From positions 1 to 64,000 of the forward strand of contig NZ_LMNW01000002.1 of assembly GCF_001423125.1 (NCBI RefSeq): a DNA stretch of 64,000 nt, written 5' to 3'. Shown here one piece after another: positions 28,219-36,216 of this stretch (positions within the stretch are counted from its first letter, which is position 1; each line of letters starts with the position of its first letter). The notes beneath the pieces were generated by a model, which had not been told where the DNA came from, did no database searches, and saw nothing but the letters and a program-made list of their open reading frames with translations. Both the position numbers and the translations under genes were made by a program. Origin of the DNA: Duganella sp. Leaf126 (GTDB lineage Bacteria; Pseudomonadota; Gammaproteobacteria; Burkholderiales; Burkholderiaceae_D).

Positions 28219-28820
28219 GGCCCGTCCTTCAGATACAGCGTGAAGCGCAGGCGCGCCTCCACCGCCGGCTCGGCGATGGTCTCGCGGCGGAAGCTCACTT
28301 CGTCGAGCGCGGCGAACGGCATGTCGCGCAAGCCCTGCATGGCAAACTGCCAGAGCGGCTGGTAGCCGCCCTTGACCGGCAGCGTGATCTGGTAGGTGCT
28401 GACCCGGCTGGCCCTGTCGTAGGCCGACTTGTACTCGCCCTGGTTCAGCACCAGCCCCGATTTGGCGGCCAGGTCGAACAGCAGGCGCACCTGCTGCTCG
28501 GCATGACGCTTCTCGCCCAGCGTCGCGTAGAAATCGGCGAGGTTCTGGTTGGCCGACGGCGGCTGCAGCGCCGGCTGCTGCGCCAGCAGCGACGCCGGCG
28601 TGGGCAGCGGCTGCGCCATCAGCCGCGCCTGCGCCGCCCGCTGCGGCAGCAGCCAGGCCCACGCCAGCGCACCGGCCAGGCACAGCACCAGCGCCACGCA
28701 GGCCGGCGCACCGAGGCGCGCCAGCGCCAGCCGCACCCGCAACACCAGTGCCTGCAGACGGGCGGCGTCAAGCGCGCTGCCAGCGCCATTGCCTGCACCG
28801 GGACTCAGCGGCTTACCCAT
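28215..28820 (-). CDS. PilO/GspM-like assembly protein
   Basis: The 201-residue protein has one membrane segment (about residues 38-58, ACVALVLCLAGALAWAWLL), a coiled helix and a periplasmic ferredoxin-like part with YEYK-like variant GEYKSAYD and STYQITLPVKGGYQPLW. These are PilO-type features. In type IV pilus and T2SS machines this subunit pairs with the PilN/GspL subunit in the inner-membrane platform. The start at 28820 gives the expected topology; the in-frame extension upstream is a shadow of the next genes. Confidence 0.8.
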   Translation of the reverse strand: MGKPLSPGAGNGAGSALDAARLQALVLRVRLALARLGAPACVALVLCLAGALAWAWLLPQRAAQARLMAQPLPTPASLLAQQPALQPPSANQNLADFYATLGEKRHAEQQVRLLFDLAAKSGLVLNQGEYKSAYDRASRVSTYQITLPVKGGYQPLWQFAMQGLRDMPFAALDEVSFRRETIAEPAVEARLRFTLYLKDGP

Positions 28821-29365
28821 TTGGCCTCCAGTTGAAAACGCAGCGGCCGGTTGGGATCGGTCTCCTGCACATCGTGCCGCGTCAGCGCCACCGCGCTGAA
28901 GGTATCCTGCTGCTTGAGCTGCGAGACATAATCGACCATGTCGTCGCTCGATTTCGCTTCGGCCGTGATCTTGAGCACCTGCTTGCGTGCATCGGGCTCG
29001 AGCGCCACCAATGCGATGGTCGGCGGCGTGGCCGACGCCACCGCATCCTGCAGCGCGCGCCACGGCAGATTCAGTTGCGCGATGGCGCCGTTGACGAAGG
29101 CCGCCTGGGCCTCGGGAATCGCCACCGCAGCCACCTGCACCGGCCGCGCCGACATCGCCGCCGCGCGCTCCTGTACTTGCTGCAGCTGCCGGGCGCGCTC
29201 GGCGCGGTCGTCGGCCAGTGCGGTGGCGGACCATACCGCGCCAGCGCACAGCAGCACGCCAGCCGCGCCCAGCGCCAGCAACGCCGGGCGGGTATGGAAC
29301 AGCGCGCGGCGCAGGCTGCGCGGCGCGAAATCGATGCGCATCGCGCGCGCACGGCGGGCAGTCAT
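28805..29365 (-). CDS. PilN/GspL-C-like assembly protein
   Basis: The 186-residue protein has a short cytoplasmic N-terminus (MRIDFAPRS, comparable to the PilN INLLP-type motif region), one membrane helix (about 28-48), a coiled segment and a periplasmic domain. It matches PilN or the periplasmic half of GspL. It overlaps the downstream PilO-like gene by 16 bases and the upstream PilM-like gene by four (ATGA). Call rests on topology and gene order. Confidence 0.78.
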   Translation of the reverse strand: MTARRARAMRIDFAPRSLRRALFHTRPALLALGAAGVLLCAGAVWSATALADDRAERARQLQQVQERAAAMSARPVQVAAVAIPEAQAAFVNGAIAQLNLPWRALQDAVASATPPTIALVALEPDARKQVLKITAEAKSSDDMVDYVSQLKQQDTFSAVALTRHDVQETDPNRPLRFQLEAKWVSR

Positions 29366-30210
29366 GGCGCCCCTCCCCAGGCCAGTTGCGCCACCACGGA
29401 GTGGCTGTCGATCCGGTGCGCGTGGTCGAGCGCGGCGCAGCCCGGGGCCGATGCCGTGCCGGCCCGCAGCCACGGCGCCGGCACGGCGCCGCAGGCCTGC
29501 AACAGCGCCGGCGGCGGCAGGTCGAGCAGCAATGCTTCGCGCTGCAAGGTGGCGGCAAGCCAGGCCTGGTCGGCGCCGGGCGGCACCGGCAGCACGCGCA
29601 GCGACCGCACGCCATCGTCGGCCAGCGGCGCCAGCGTCATCAGGCCGTCGTGCACCAGCGCGAACCAGGCGCCGGGCGCCAGCGCACCATGCCAGCGGTT
29701 CCAGACGCTGACGAACTGCGGCTCGATGCCCACCACGGCCAGCCGGCATTCGTCGGCCAGCGCCAGCAGGGCAGCGGTCAACACGCGCGGCACGGCGGCG
29801 GCAAAGAACGGCTGCGTGGCGTGCCAGTCGGCGCCGATCTGCCAGGCCGACGGCGGCTCGCCATACAGCGCCTGGAAGCGCAGGCCGGCTGCGGCCTGCA
29901 GATCGTCGAGCCGGGTGGCGCCCTGCGGCGGCGTCACGCGCCACATGCGCGCCAGGTCGTCGGCCAGCACGAACGCCGCCGGCCAGCCTGCCACATCGTG
30001 TTCCTGCAACAGCGCGCGCAAGGCGTTGGCGATGGCGATCGGATCGGCCGCGGACGGCGCCGGCGCAGGCGGGGCAAAGCGATGCTCGGCCAGCACCGTC
30101 ACCGGCGCCCCGCGCCAGCGGCGCACGCGCAGCAGGCTGACGCCATGCGCCGACACGCCGATGCGCAGCGATTGCCCCCAGTGCGGCGGTAGTCCGAAAG
30201 CTTTACGCAT
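29362..30210 (-). CDS. PilM/GspL-N-like actin-fold protein
   Basis: The 282-residue protein has no signal peptide or membrane helix and is probably cytoplasmic. The order of conserved features, LRIGVSAHGVSLLRVRR at the start and FVLADDLARMWRVTPP and AVVGIEPQFVSVWNRW later, suggests the actin-like fold of PilM and the cytoplasmic half of GspL, which recruits the ATPase. It lies between the GspE-type ATPase gene (eight-base overlap) and the PilN-like gene, as expected for split GspL. ATP-binding motifs are not obvious. Confidence 0.7.
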   Translation of the reverse strand: MRKAFGLPPHWGQSLRIGVSAHGVSLLRVRRWRGAPVTVLAEHRFAPPAPAPSAADPIAIANALRALLQEHDVAGWPAAFVLADDLARMWRVTPPQGATRLDDLQAAAGLRFQALYGEPPSAWQIGADWHATQPFFAAAVPRVLTAALLALADECRLAVVGIEPQFVSVWNRWHGALAPGAWFALVHDGLMTLAPLADDGVRSLRVLPVPPGADQAWLAATLQREALLLDLPPPALLQACGAVPAPWLRAGTASAPGCAALDHAHRIDSHSVVAQLAWGGAP

Positions 30211-31942
30211 GCAGGGTCACCCGTTTGATTTCAGTGAGCGTGGTGCCGCCGCGCCTGACCAGCTCCAGCGCGGCCAGGCGCAGGCTGCGGGTGCCGTTGG
30301 CGTGCGCCGCCTGCTTGATCTGGCGGATCGGTCGCTTGTCGACGATCAGTTCGCGGATCTCGTCGTTGAGCGTGAGGATCTCGGCGATCGAGCGGCGGCC
30401 CTTGTAACCGGTGCCGCGACAGTCGCCGCAGCCCTTGCCCTGCATGAACAGGTAATCCTGCGCTTCGGCGCGGCGCAGGCCCACGCTGGCCAGCTCGGCG
30501 TCGTCCGGCGTGTAGGGCGCGGCGCAGTGCGGACAGTTGATGCGCACCAGGCGCTGGGCCCAGATGCCGTTCAGCGCCGAGACGAAGGCGTACGGATCGA
30601 TGCCCATGTGGGTAAAGCGGCCGAACACGTCGAACACGTTATTGGCGTGCACGGTGGTCAGCACCAGGTGGCCCGTCAGCGCCGACTGCACGGCGATTTC
30701 GGCCGTCTCGCGGTCGCGGATCTCCCCCACCATGATCTTGTCCGGGTCGTGGCGCAGGATAGAGCGCAGGCCCTTGGCAAAGGTCAGGCCCTTTTTTTCG
30801 TTGACCGGGATTTGCAGGATGCCGGGCAGCTGGTATTCGACCGGGTCTTCGATGGTGATGATCTTCTCGCGGCCGTTGTGGATCTCGGTGAGCGCCGCGT
30901 ACAGCGTGGTGGTCTTGCCCGAACCGGTCGGCCCGGTCACCAGCAGCATGCCGTAGGCCTCCTGCGCCAGCACGCGCAGGGTAGCCAGCGACGGCGCATC
31001 GAAACCGAGCGCCTCCAGCGTGAGCGAACCATACGCTTCGATCATGGCGCGCTTGTCGAGAATCCGGATCACCGCATCCTCGCCGTGGATGCTGGGCATG
31101 ATCGACACGCGCAGGTCGATCTCGCGGCCGTTGGCCTCCACCCGGAAGCTGCCGTCCTGCGGCACGCGGCGCTCGGCGATATCGAGTTCGGCCAGCACCT
31201 TCAGGCGCGAGATGATCTGCTCGGCCACTTCGATGCCGTTGACGGCGGTGGCGTGATCGAGCACCCCGTCGACGCGGTACTTGACGGCCAGCCCGCCGGC
31301 CGTGCTTTCGAGGTGGATGTCGGAGGCGCCGGCCTTGAGCGCATCGTACAACGTGGAATTGACCAGCCGCACGGCGGGACTGGCCGCTTCCGACACCGAG
31401 GCGAACGACAGCACGGCAGCGGTCTTGCCGTCGCGCCGCCCTTCGCTGGCGCCGGGCAGCAGGGTGTCGGTGGCGCGCGCCGATTCCTCCTGCTTGGACA
31501 GATAGGCCTGGATGTCGGCCTGCAAGGCCAGCCGTATTGTCAGCGGCGCATGCGGCGTGGCGCGCGCCTGGGTGGACAGCCAGGTTTGCAGATCGAGGTC
31601 GAACGGATCGGCGATCACGGCCAGCAGCTGGTCGGCAGGCGCCGCGGCCTGCGCCGGCAGCGTGCGCAGCAGCACGCAGTGGCGCGCCATCGCCTGCGAC
31701 AGCGGCAGCAGGTCGAACGCCGGTGCGCAGGCCAGCATGTCGGCCGTCTCCAGCACCTGCAGGGCGAACGGCTGCGCCAGCGCCCGCACCAGCTCGCGCG
31801 GTTCGGCGCCGGTCAGGTCTTCGAGTTCCTCGACCAGCGTGCGCTTCGATTGCGCGCGCAGGTGGCGCGCACGCGCCAGCAGGGCGGCGTCCAGCACCGG
31901 CACCGGCGCCGGCGCTGGCACCATCAGCAGATCGGCGCTCAT
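30203..31942 (-). CDS. gspE: GspE/PulE-type secretion ATPase
   Basis: The 579-residue protein has an N-terminal GspE-N domain (about 20-160) and a RecA-like ATPase domain with Walker A GPTGSGKT, an Asp box (TIEDPVEY), Walker B region IMVGEIRDRETAE and a His box (LTTVHANN). A tetracysteine zinc site (CPHC...CGDC) near residue 480-510 is typical of GspE and PilB. It powers pseudopilus or pilus extension from the cytoplasmic face. The ATG at 31942 overlaps the gspF stop (ATGA). The much longer open frame upstream is a shadow of gspF. Confidence 0.95.
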   Translation of the reverse strand: MSADLLMVPAPAPVPVLDAALLARARHLRAQSKRTLVEELEDLTGAEPRELVRALAQPFALQVLETADMLACAPAFDLLPLSQAMARHCVLLRTLPAQAAAPADQLLAVIADPFDLDLQTWLSTQARATPHAPLTIRLALQADIQAYLSKQEESARATDTLLPGASEGRRDGKTAAVLSFASVSEAASPAVRLVNSTLYDALKAGASDIHLESTAGGLAVKYRVDGVLDHATAVNGIEVAEQIISRLKVLAELDIAERRVPQDGSFRVEANGREIDLRVSIMPSIHGEDAVIRILDKRAMIEAYGSLTLEALGFDAPSLATLRVLAQEAYGMLLVTGPTGSGKTTTLYAALTEIHNGREKIITIEDPVEYQLPGILQIPVNEKKGLTFAKGLRSILRHDPDKIMVGEIRDRETAEIAVQSALTGHLVLTTVHANNVFDVFGRFTHMGIDPYAFVSALNGIWAQRLVRINCPHCAAPYTPDDAELASVGLRRAEAQDYLFMQGKGCGDCRGTGYKGRRSIAEILTLNDEIRELIVDKRPIRQIKQAAHANGTRSLRLAALELVRRGGTTLTEIKRVTLHA

Positions 31943-33126
31943 GACATGTCTCCCGCCAGATCGAAGATCGGCATGTACAGCAGCACCACGATGGCGCCGA
32001 CCACCAGGCCGATGCCGGCCATCAGCAGCGGCTCGAAGGTGCGCGTAAACCGTTCGATCCAGCGCGAGATTTCGCCGTCGTAGAAGGCGGCCGACTGGGT
32101 CAGCATCGGCCCCATGTCGCCGGTACGCTCGCCCACGCGCAGCATGCGCAGCGAGATCGGCGTGGTCAGCTGGTGCGCTTCGAAAGCGGTGGACAGCGGC
32201 TGGCCCGATTCGATGTCGGCGCGCGCCGCCTGCAGATGCTGGCGCAAGCCGGCCGAGACCATGCCCTGCACCGTGTTGATGGCGTGGATGATGGTGATGC
32301 CGCCTTCGCTGAGCATGCCCAGCGTCAGGTACAGACGCGAGAGTTCGTAGATGCGCACCCGCTCGCCGATGCCGGGCAGGCGGCCCAGCAGCCGTACCAC
32401 GCCGCCGTTGCGCGCCAGCCGCCGCACGCCCAGCACCAACAACGCCAGCACGCAGGCCATGATGGCCAGCAGCAGCGCGGTGTGGGCGCTGGCGAACTGG
32501 CCCCAGTTCAGCATCTGCTGCGACAGCCACGGCAGGTTGCGCCCGGCGCCCTGGTACACCTCGGCAAAGCGCGGCACCACGTAACCGATCAAAAACATGC
32601 TGACGCCACCGCCGACCAGCAGCAGGATGCACGGGTAAATCGCGGCCGACACCAGCTTGCCGCGCACCAGGTCGATGCGCTGCTGGTAGTCGATGTAGCG
32701 CGCGAGCGAACGCGGCAGGTCCGACGTGCCTTCGGCCGCCTTGACGATGCCGATGTACAGCGGCGGGAACAGGTCGGGCTGCTCGGCCAGCACGGCGGAA
32801 AAGCGCTGCCCTTCGCGCAACCCGGCCAGCAGACGCTCGAGCACGCCGCGGGTGGCGGGATTGGCTTCTTTTTCCAGCAGCGCTTCCAGTCCTTCGACAA
32901 TGCCGAGGCCGGCCGTGAGCAGCGCCAGCAACTCCTGGCTGAACAGCACCAGCGACAGCGCGCTGCGCTTGCCGCCGGCGCGCAAGCCCTTGCCGGCAGG
33001 CGTGATGGCGCTGACGAACAGGCCGCGCGCCTCGACCTGGCGGCGCGCATCGGCCTCGTCGCGGCCGTCGATCACGAGATGGGAAATGACCATCTCGGCC
33101 GACAGGGTGCGTACGTCGAACTGCAT
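31939..33126 (-). CDS. gspF: GspF/PilC-type inner-membrane platform protein
   Basis: The 395-residue protein has the two repeated T2SF domains (about 60-185 and 265-385) and three membrane helices near 160-190, 215-235 and 365-385. The LFSQELLALLTAGLGIVEGLEAL and RMLRVGERTGDMGPML motifs are typical of GspF. It is the polytopic core that contacts the ATPase. Start ATG at 33126 is 44 bases after the gspG stop. Length is normal for the family. Confidence 0.95.
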   Translation of the reverse strand: MQFDVRTLSAEMVISHLVIDGRDEADARRQVEARGLFVSAITPAGKGLRAGGKRSALSLVLFSQELLALLTAGLGIVEGLEALLEKEANPATRGVLERLLAGLREGQRFSAVLAEQPDLFPPLYIGIVKAAEGTSDLPRSLARYIDYQQRIDLVRGKLVSAAIYPCILLLVGGGVSMFLIGYVVPRFAEVYQGAGRNLPWLSQQMLNWGQFASAHTALLLAIMACVLALLVLGVRRLARNGGVVRLLGRLPGIGERVRIYELSRLYLTLGMLSEGGITIIHAINTVQGMVSAGLRQHLQAARADIESGQPLSTAFEAHQLTTPISLRMLRVGERTGDMGPMLTQSAAFYDGEISRWIERFTRTFEPLLMAGIGLVVGAIVVLLYMPIFDLAGDMS

Positions 33127-33170
33127 GATGATCTCGGCTTTCGGGATGGACCGGTCTGACGGCGCCGGGC

Positions 33171-33617
33171 TTATTGCGAGACGATGTCGGCGTCCTCGCC
33201 GCTGCCGCCGGGCTGGCCGTCACGGCCGAGCGAGGTGATCTCGAAATCAGCCTTGGCGCCGGGCGCCTTGTACTGGTAAGCGCGGCCCCATGGATCAGAC
33301 GGCACCTTGGGCAGGTAGGGCCCGTTCCAGCGTGCGCCAGCCGTGGGCGGGGCCACCAGTAAGGCGTTCAGCCCCTCTTCCGTGTTCGGATAGCGGCCGA
33401 CATCGAGACGGAAAGTATCGAGCGCTTTTTCGAAGGAATTGATTTGCGCCTTGGCCATCGTCACTTCGGACTTGCCCAGTTGCGAAAAATACTTGGGGCC
33501 CACGTAGGCCGCTAGCAAACCGATGATCACGATGACTACCAGCAGTTCCAGCAAGGTGAAACCGGCCGAATCGTTGCCGCCCGCTACAGTCTGCGCGCGC
33601 CTGTTTACTACATCCAT
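33171..33617 (-). CDS. gspG: Major pseudopilin GspG
   Basis: The 148-residue protein has a prepilin leader ending ...DSAG|FTLLELLVVIVIIG with Glu5, and the GspG signature DVGRYPNTEEGLNALL plus the calcium-loop region SLGRDGQPGGSGEDADI at the C-terminus. GspG forms the T2SS pseudopilus. It opens the operon. The leader of about 18 residues is longer than usual. The 160 bases upstream, separating it from epsA, probably contain a promoter, though none could be picked with confidence. Confidence 0.95.
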   Translation of the reverse strand: MDVVNRRAQTVAGGNDSAGFTLLELLVVIVIIGLLAAYVGPKYFSQLGKSEVTMAKAQINSFEKALDTFRLDVGRYPNTEEGLNALLVAPPTAGARWNGPYLPKVPSDPWGRAYQYKAPGAKADFEITSLGRDGQPGGSGEDADIVSQ

Positions 33618-33779
33618 CCAGCCACTCCCTTAGTCTTGGTTCCGGTGTTACCTGTTGCCCGCGACATCGTACGGCAACCACCCGGTTAGGCTACCACGCG
33701 GTTTGCTTGGAAGACAATCTTTTTCATCGGCCCCGGCCGCAGATTGTGGCGCACCGGGGCGGCAAGTGTGTTGCTTTGG

Positions 33780-34681
33780 TCACGCTGCGCGCGCCAGCGG
33801 CACGGCTGCACGGTCGAACAGCCGCAGGGCGGCCCCGCGCGCGATCGCATGGGTGCGGTTAGACACCCCCAGCAGGCGGTACAGCCGCTGCAAGTGGTTC
33901 TTGACCGTCAGGCCGCTGATGCCGAGGATCAGGCCGATCTCGACATTGCTTTTGCCTTCGCGCACCCAGTGCAGGATCTCGGTTTCGCGCGCGCTGACCG
34001 GACGCGCCAGCGCCGCGCCGCGCGCACCGTCGTGCGGGTCCATGGCGCCCTGCGCCGGCTCGCGCCTGCCCGCGCCGCGCTGCCCCGGTTGGCCCTGCCC
34101 CAGCTCGCACTGCGTCAGCTGGCACTGCGCCAGCTCACGCTGCGTCAGCTGTTGCATCATCATGTGCAACTGCGGCAGCAGCAGGGCCAGGAACCGGGCG
34201 TGGCGCGCATGCGGCCGCTGGGGCAGGCCCAGCAGCACGAACACGCTGGCGCCGGCCGCCAGGCGCCCGGTACTGTGCAAGACCAGGTTATCGACACCGA
34301 GCGCGCGCAGCGGCGTCAGGAACGGCGCGGTGGCAGCAGCTGCAGTGCTGCTGACGCCGCTGTCCGCATCAAGCAGCAGCGAGCGGGTATCGTGCCGCAG
34401 GCAATGGCGCGCCAGCGCCACGGCCACCCCGTCTTCGGCGGCCAGGCAGTGGCGCAGCTCCACGTCCAGCACCGTGCTGTGCTGGCATTCGACATGCAGC
34501 AGGCGCTCGCCGGCATCGAAGTGCAGCGCCACCATCACCTGGTGCGGCAGCAGCGCTTGCAACGGCCCCTGGGTCCACAGGAAAAACTGGCGGGTGTCGG
34601 TCACCGGCAGCGCTGCCTCCAGCGCCAGCAGCAGGTATTCCTGCTCGCGCAGGCTGAGCATGACCGGGGCGCCCTGCCCGC

Positions 34682-34685
<4 letters not shown>
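33780..34685 (-). CDS. epsA: XrtB/PEP-CTERM-associated LuxR-type regulator EpsA
   Basis: The 301-residue protein has an N-terminal domain (about 10-180; REQEYLLLALEAALPV near the start) and a C-terminal LuxR/GerE helix-turn-helix (about 235-295, ARETEILHWVREGKSNVEI and LTVKNHLQRLYRLLGV). This architecture fits EpsA (TIGR03020), which is known to co-occur with exosortase B and exopolysaccharide genes. The ATG at 34685 overlaps the stop of the upstream response regulator (ATGA). The linker contains a Gln-rich repeat encoded by 15-bp tandem units. Its targets probably include the exopolysaccharide genes; that is inference. Confidence 0.85.
34101..34151. repeat. 15-bp tandem repeats in the epsA linker
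   Basis: Units starting CAGCT at 34101, 34116, 34131 and partly 34146 share the form CAGCTxxCRCTGCGY. They encode a Gln/Leu-rich five-residue repeat between the sensory and DNA-binding domains and preserve frame. Confidence 0.75.
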
Positions 34686-35413
<728 letters not shown>

Positions 35414-35506
35414 GGCATATCCGTGTAAAAATAACACTATGCAACATCCAGCAGCGGCCTGACTAATATCTTTTCCTTACATCATTTATAGCGCCGGCAA
35501 ATAAAT

Positions 35507-35537
35507 CGCGCCCCGAGGCTCTGCTCTGCGGGGCGCG
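35507..35537 (-). terminator. Hairpin downstream of the PEP-CTERM gene
   Basis: CGCGCCCC and CGGGGCGCG arms form a strong stem. On the reverse strand it is followed by ATTTATTT. It lies 17 bases past the end of the PEP-CTERM gene and could terminate the nuclease/PEP-CTERM transcript ahead of the regulator genes. Confidence 0.65.
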
Positions 35538-35553
35538 TTGGCGTCGCTGGCGC

Positions 35554-36207
35554 TCAGCCCTGCTGACGGCGGCGGCGCGCGATAGCGCCCAGCAGCGCCA
35601 GGCCGGCGCCCAGCATCAGCCAGCCCTGCGGCTCCGGCACGGCGCTCACGGCATTGACCGTGGTGCCGATCTGGTTTGCCAGCGGGACGGAAGTTGCGCT
35701 GCCGAGCGAGGTCCAGGTCAGCAGCACCAGCGCGTCGCTGGCGGCGCCGGCGCCGAGCGCGACGGTGCCGCTGCGGTCGAACAGCGACACGCCGAAGGTG
35801 GAACCGAACGCCGACAGCGACGGATCGAGCTCGCCGCTGAAGGTGACCGTGAAACCGACCTTGCTGCCGAAATTGACGGCATGGAACAGGTCGTTGTAGC
35901 CGCCGGCGTCGTTATTGCCGATCACGTAAGCGCCGGCCAGCGAACCGCTGACATTGCCGGCGGTGACGGCGGTCGATGGATCGCCGAACCCGGAAAAATG
36001 GCTCAGCTGCGCCTGGGCATACGGCGTGCCGCTGTTGCCGGGGTTGAACTGCAGGTCGATCCAGCCGCTGTTGCCGTGGGTAGCCGCCAGCGCAGCGGTG
36101 TCGAGTTCGATATGGAAAGCCGAGGCGGCCGAAGCCAGGCCGGCGCAGGCGCTCAGCGCCAGCACCAGGGCCGCACGGCGCAGCGAAGTAAGCGTAGGGT
36201 TGAACAT
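35554..36207 (-). CDS. PEP-CTERM sorting-domain protein
   Basis: The 217-residue protein has a signal peptide (about 1-28, ending ASA) and a C-terminal sorting signal: VPEP at about residue 190, a hydrophobic helix (GWLMLGAGLALLGAI) and the basic end ARRRRQQG. PEP-CTERM proteins are cut and sorted by exosortases and usually reach the cell surface or matrix. The middle is a beta-rich domain with an NF038129-like look (NNDAGGYNDLFHAVNFG) and no enzyme motif. It starts nine bases after the nuclease gene, with an AAGGAA ribosome site. An exosortase is encoded at the right end of the window. Confidence 0.92.
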   Translation of the reverse strand: MFNPTLTSLRRAALVLALSACAGLASAASAFHIELDTAALAATHGNSGWIDLQFNPGNSGTPYAQAQLSHFSGFGDPSTAVTAGNVSGSLAGAYVIGNNDAGGYNDLFHAVNFGSKVGFTVTFSGELDPSLSAFGSTFGVSLFDRSGTVALGAGAASDALVLLTWTSLGSATSVPLANQIGTTVNAVSAVPEPQGWLMLGAGLALLGAIARRRRQQG

Positions 36208-36216
36208 GCTGATTCC

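Noticed and set aside
28748..32083. Very long plus-strand open frame antisense to the secretion operon
   Set aside because: It crosses several well-supported overlapping genes on the other strand and encodes His/Arg/Gln-rich sequence typical of antisense frames in GC-rich DNA.
33618..33720. Leader of gspG with GCAAACC and GGTAGCC-CCGGGT-GTTGCCG segments resembling a cyclic di-GMP-I riboswitch
   Set aside because: The central ACGCAAAGCC-type part and the second stem are missing, so the aptamer cannot form; resemblance is limited to short pieces.
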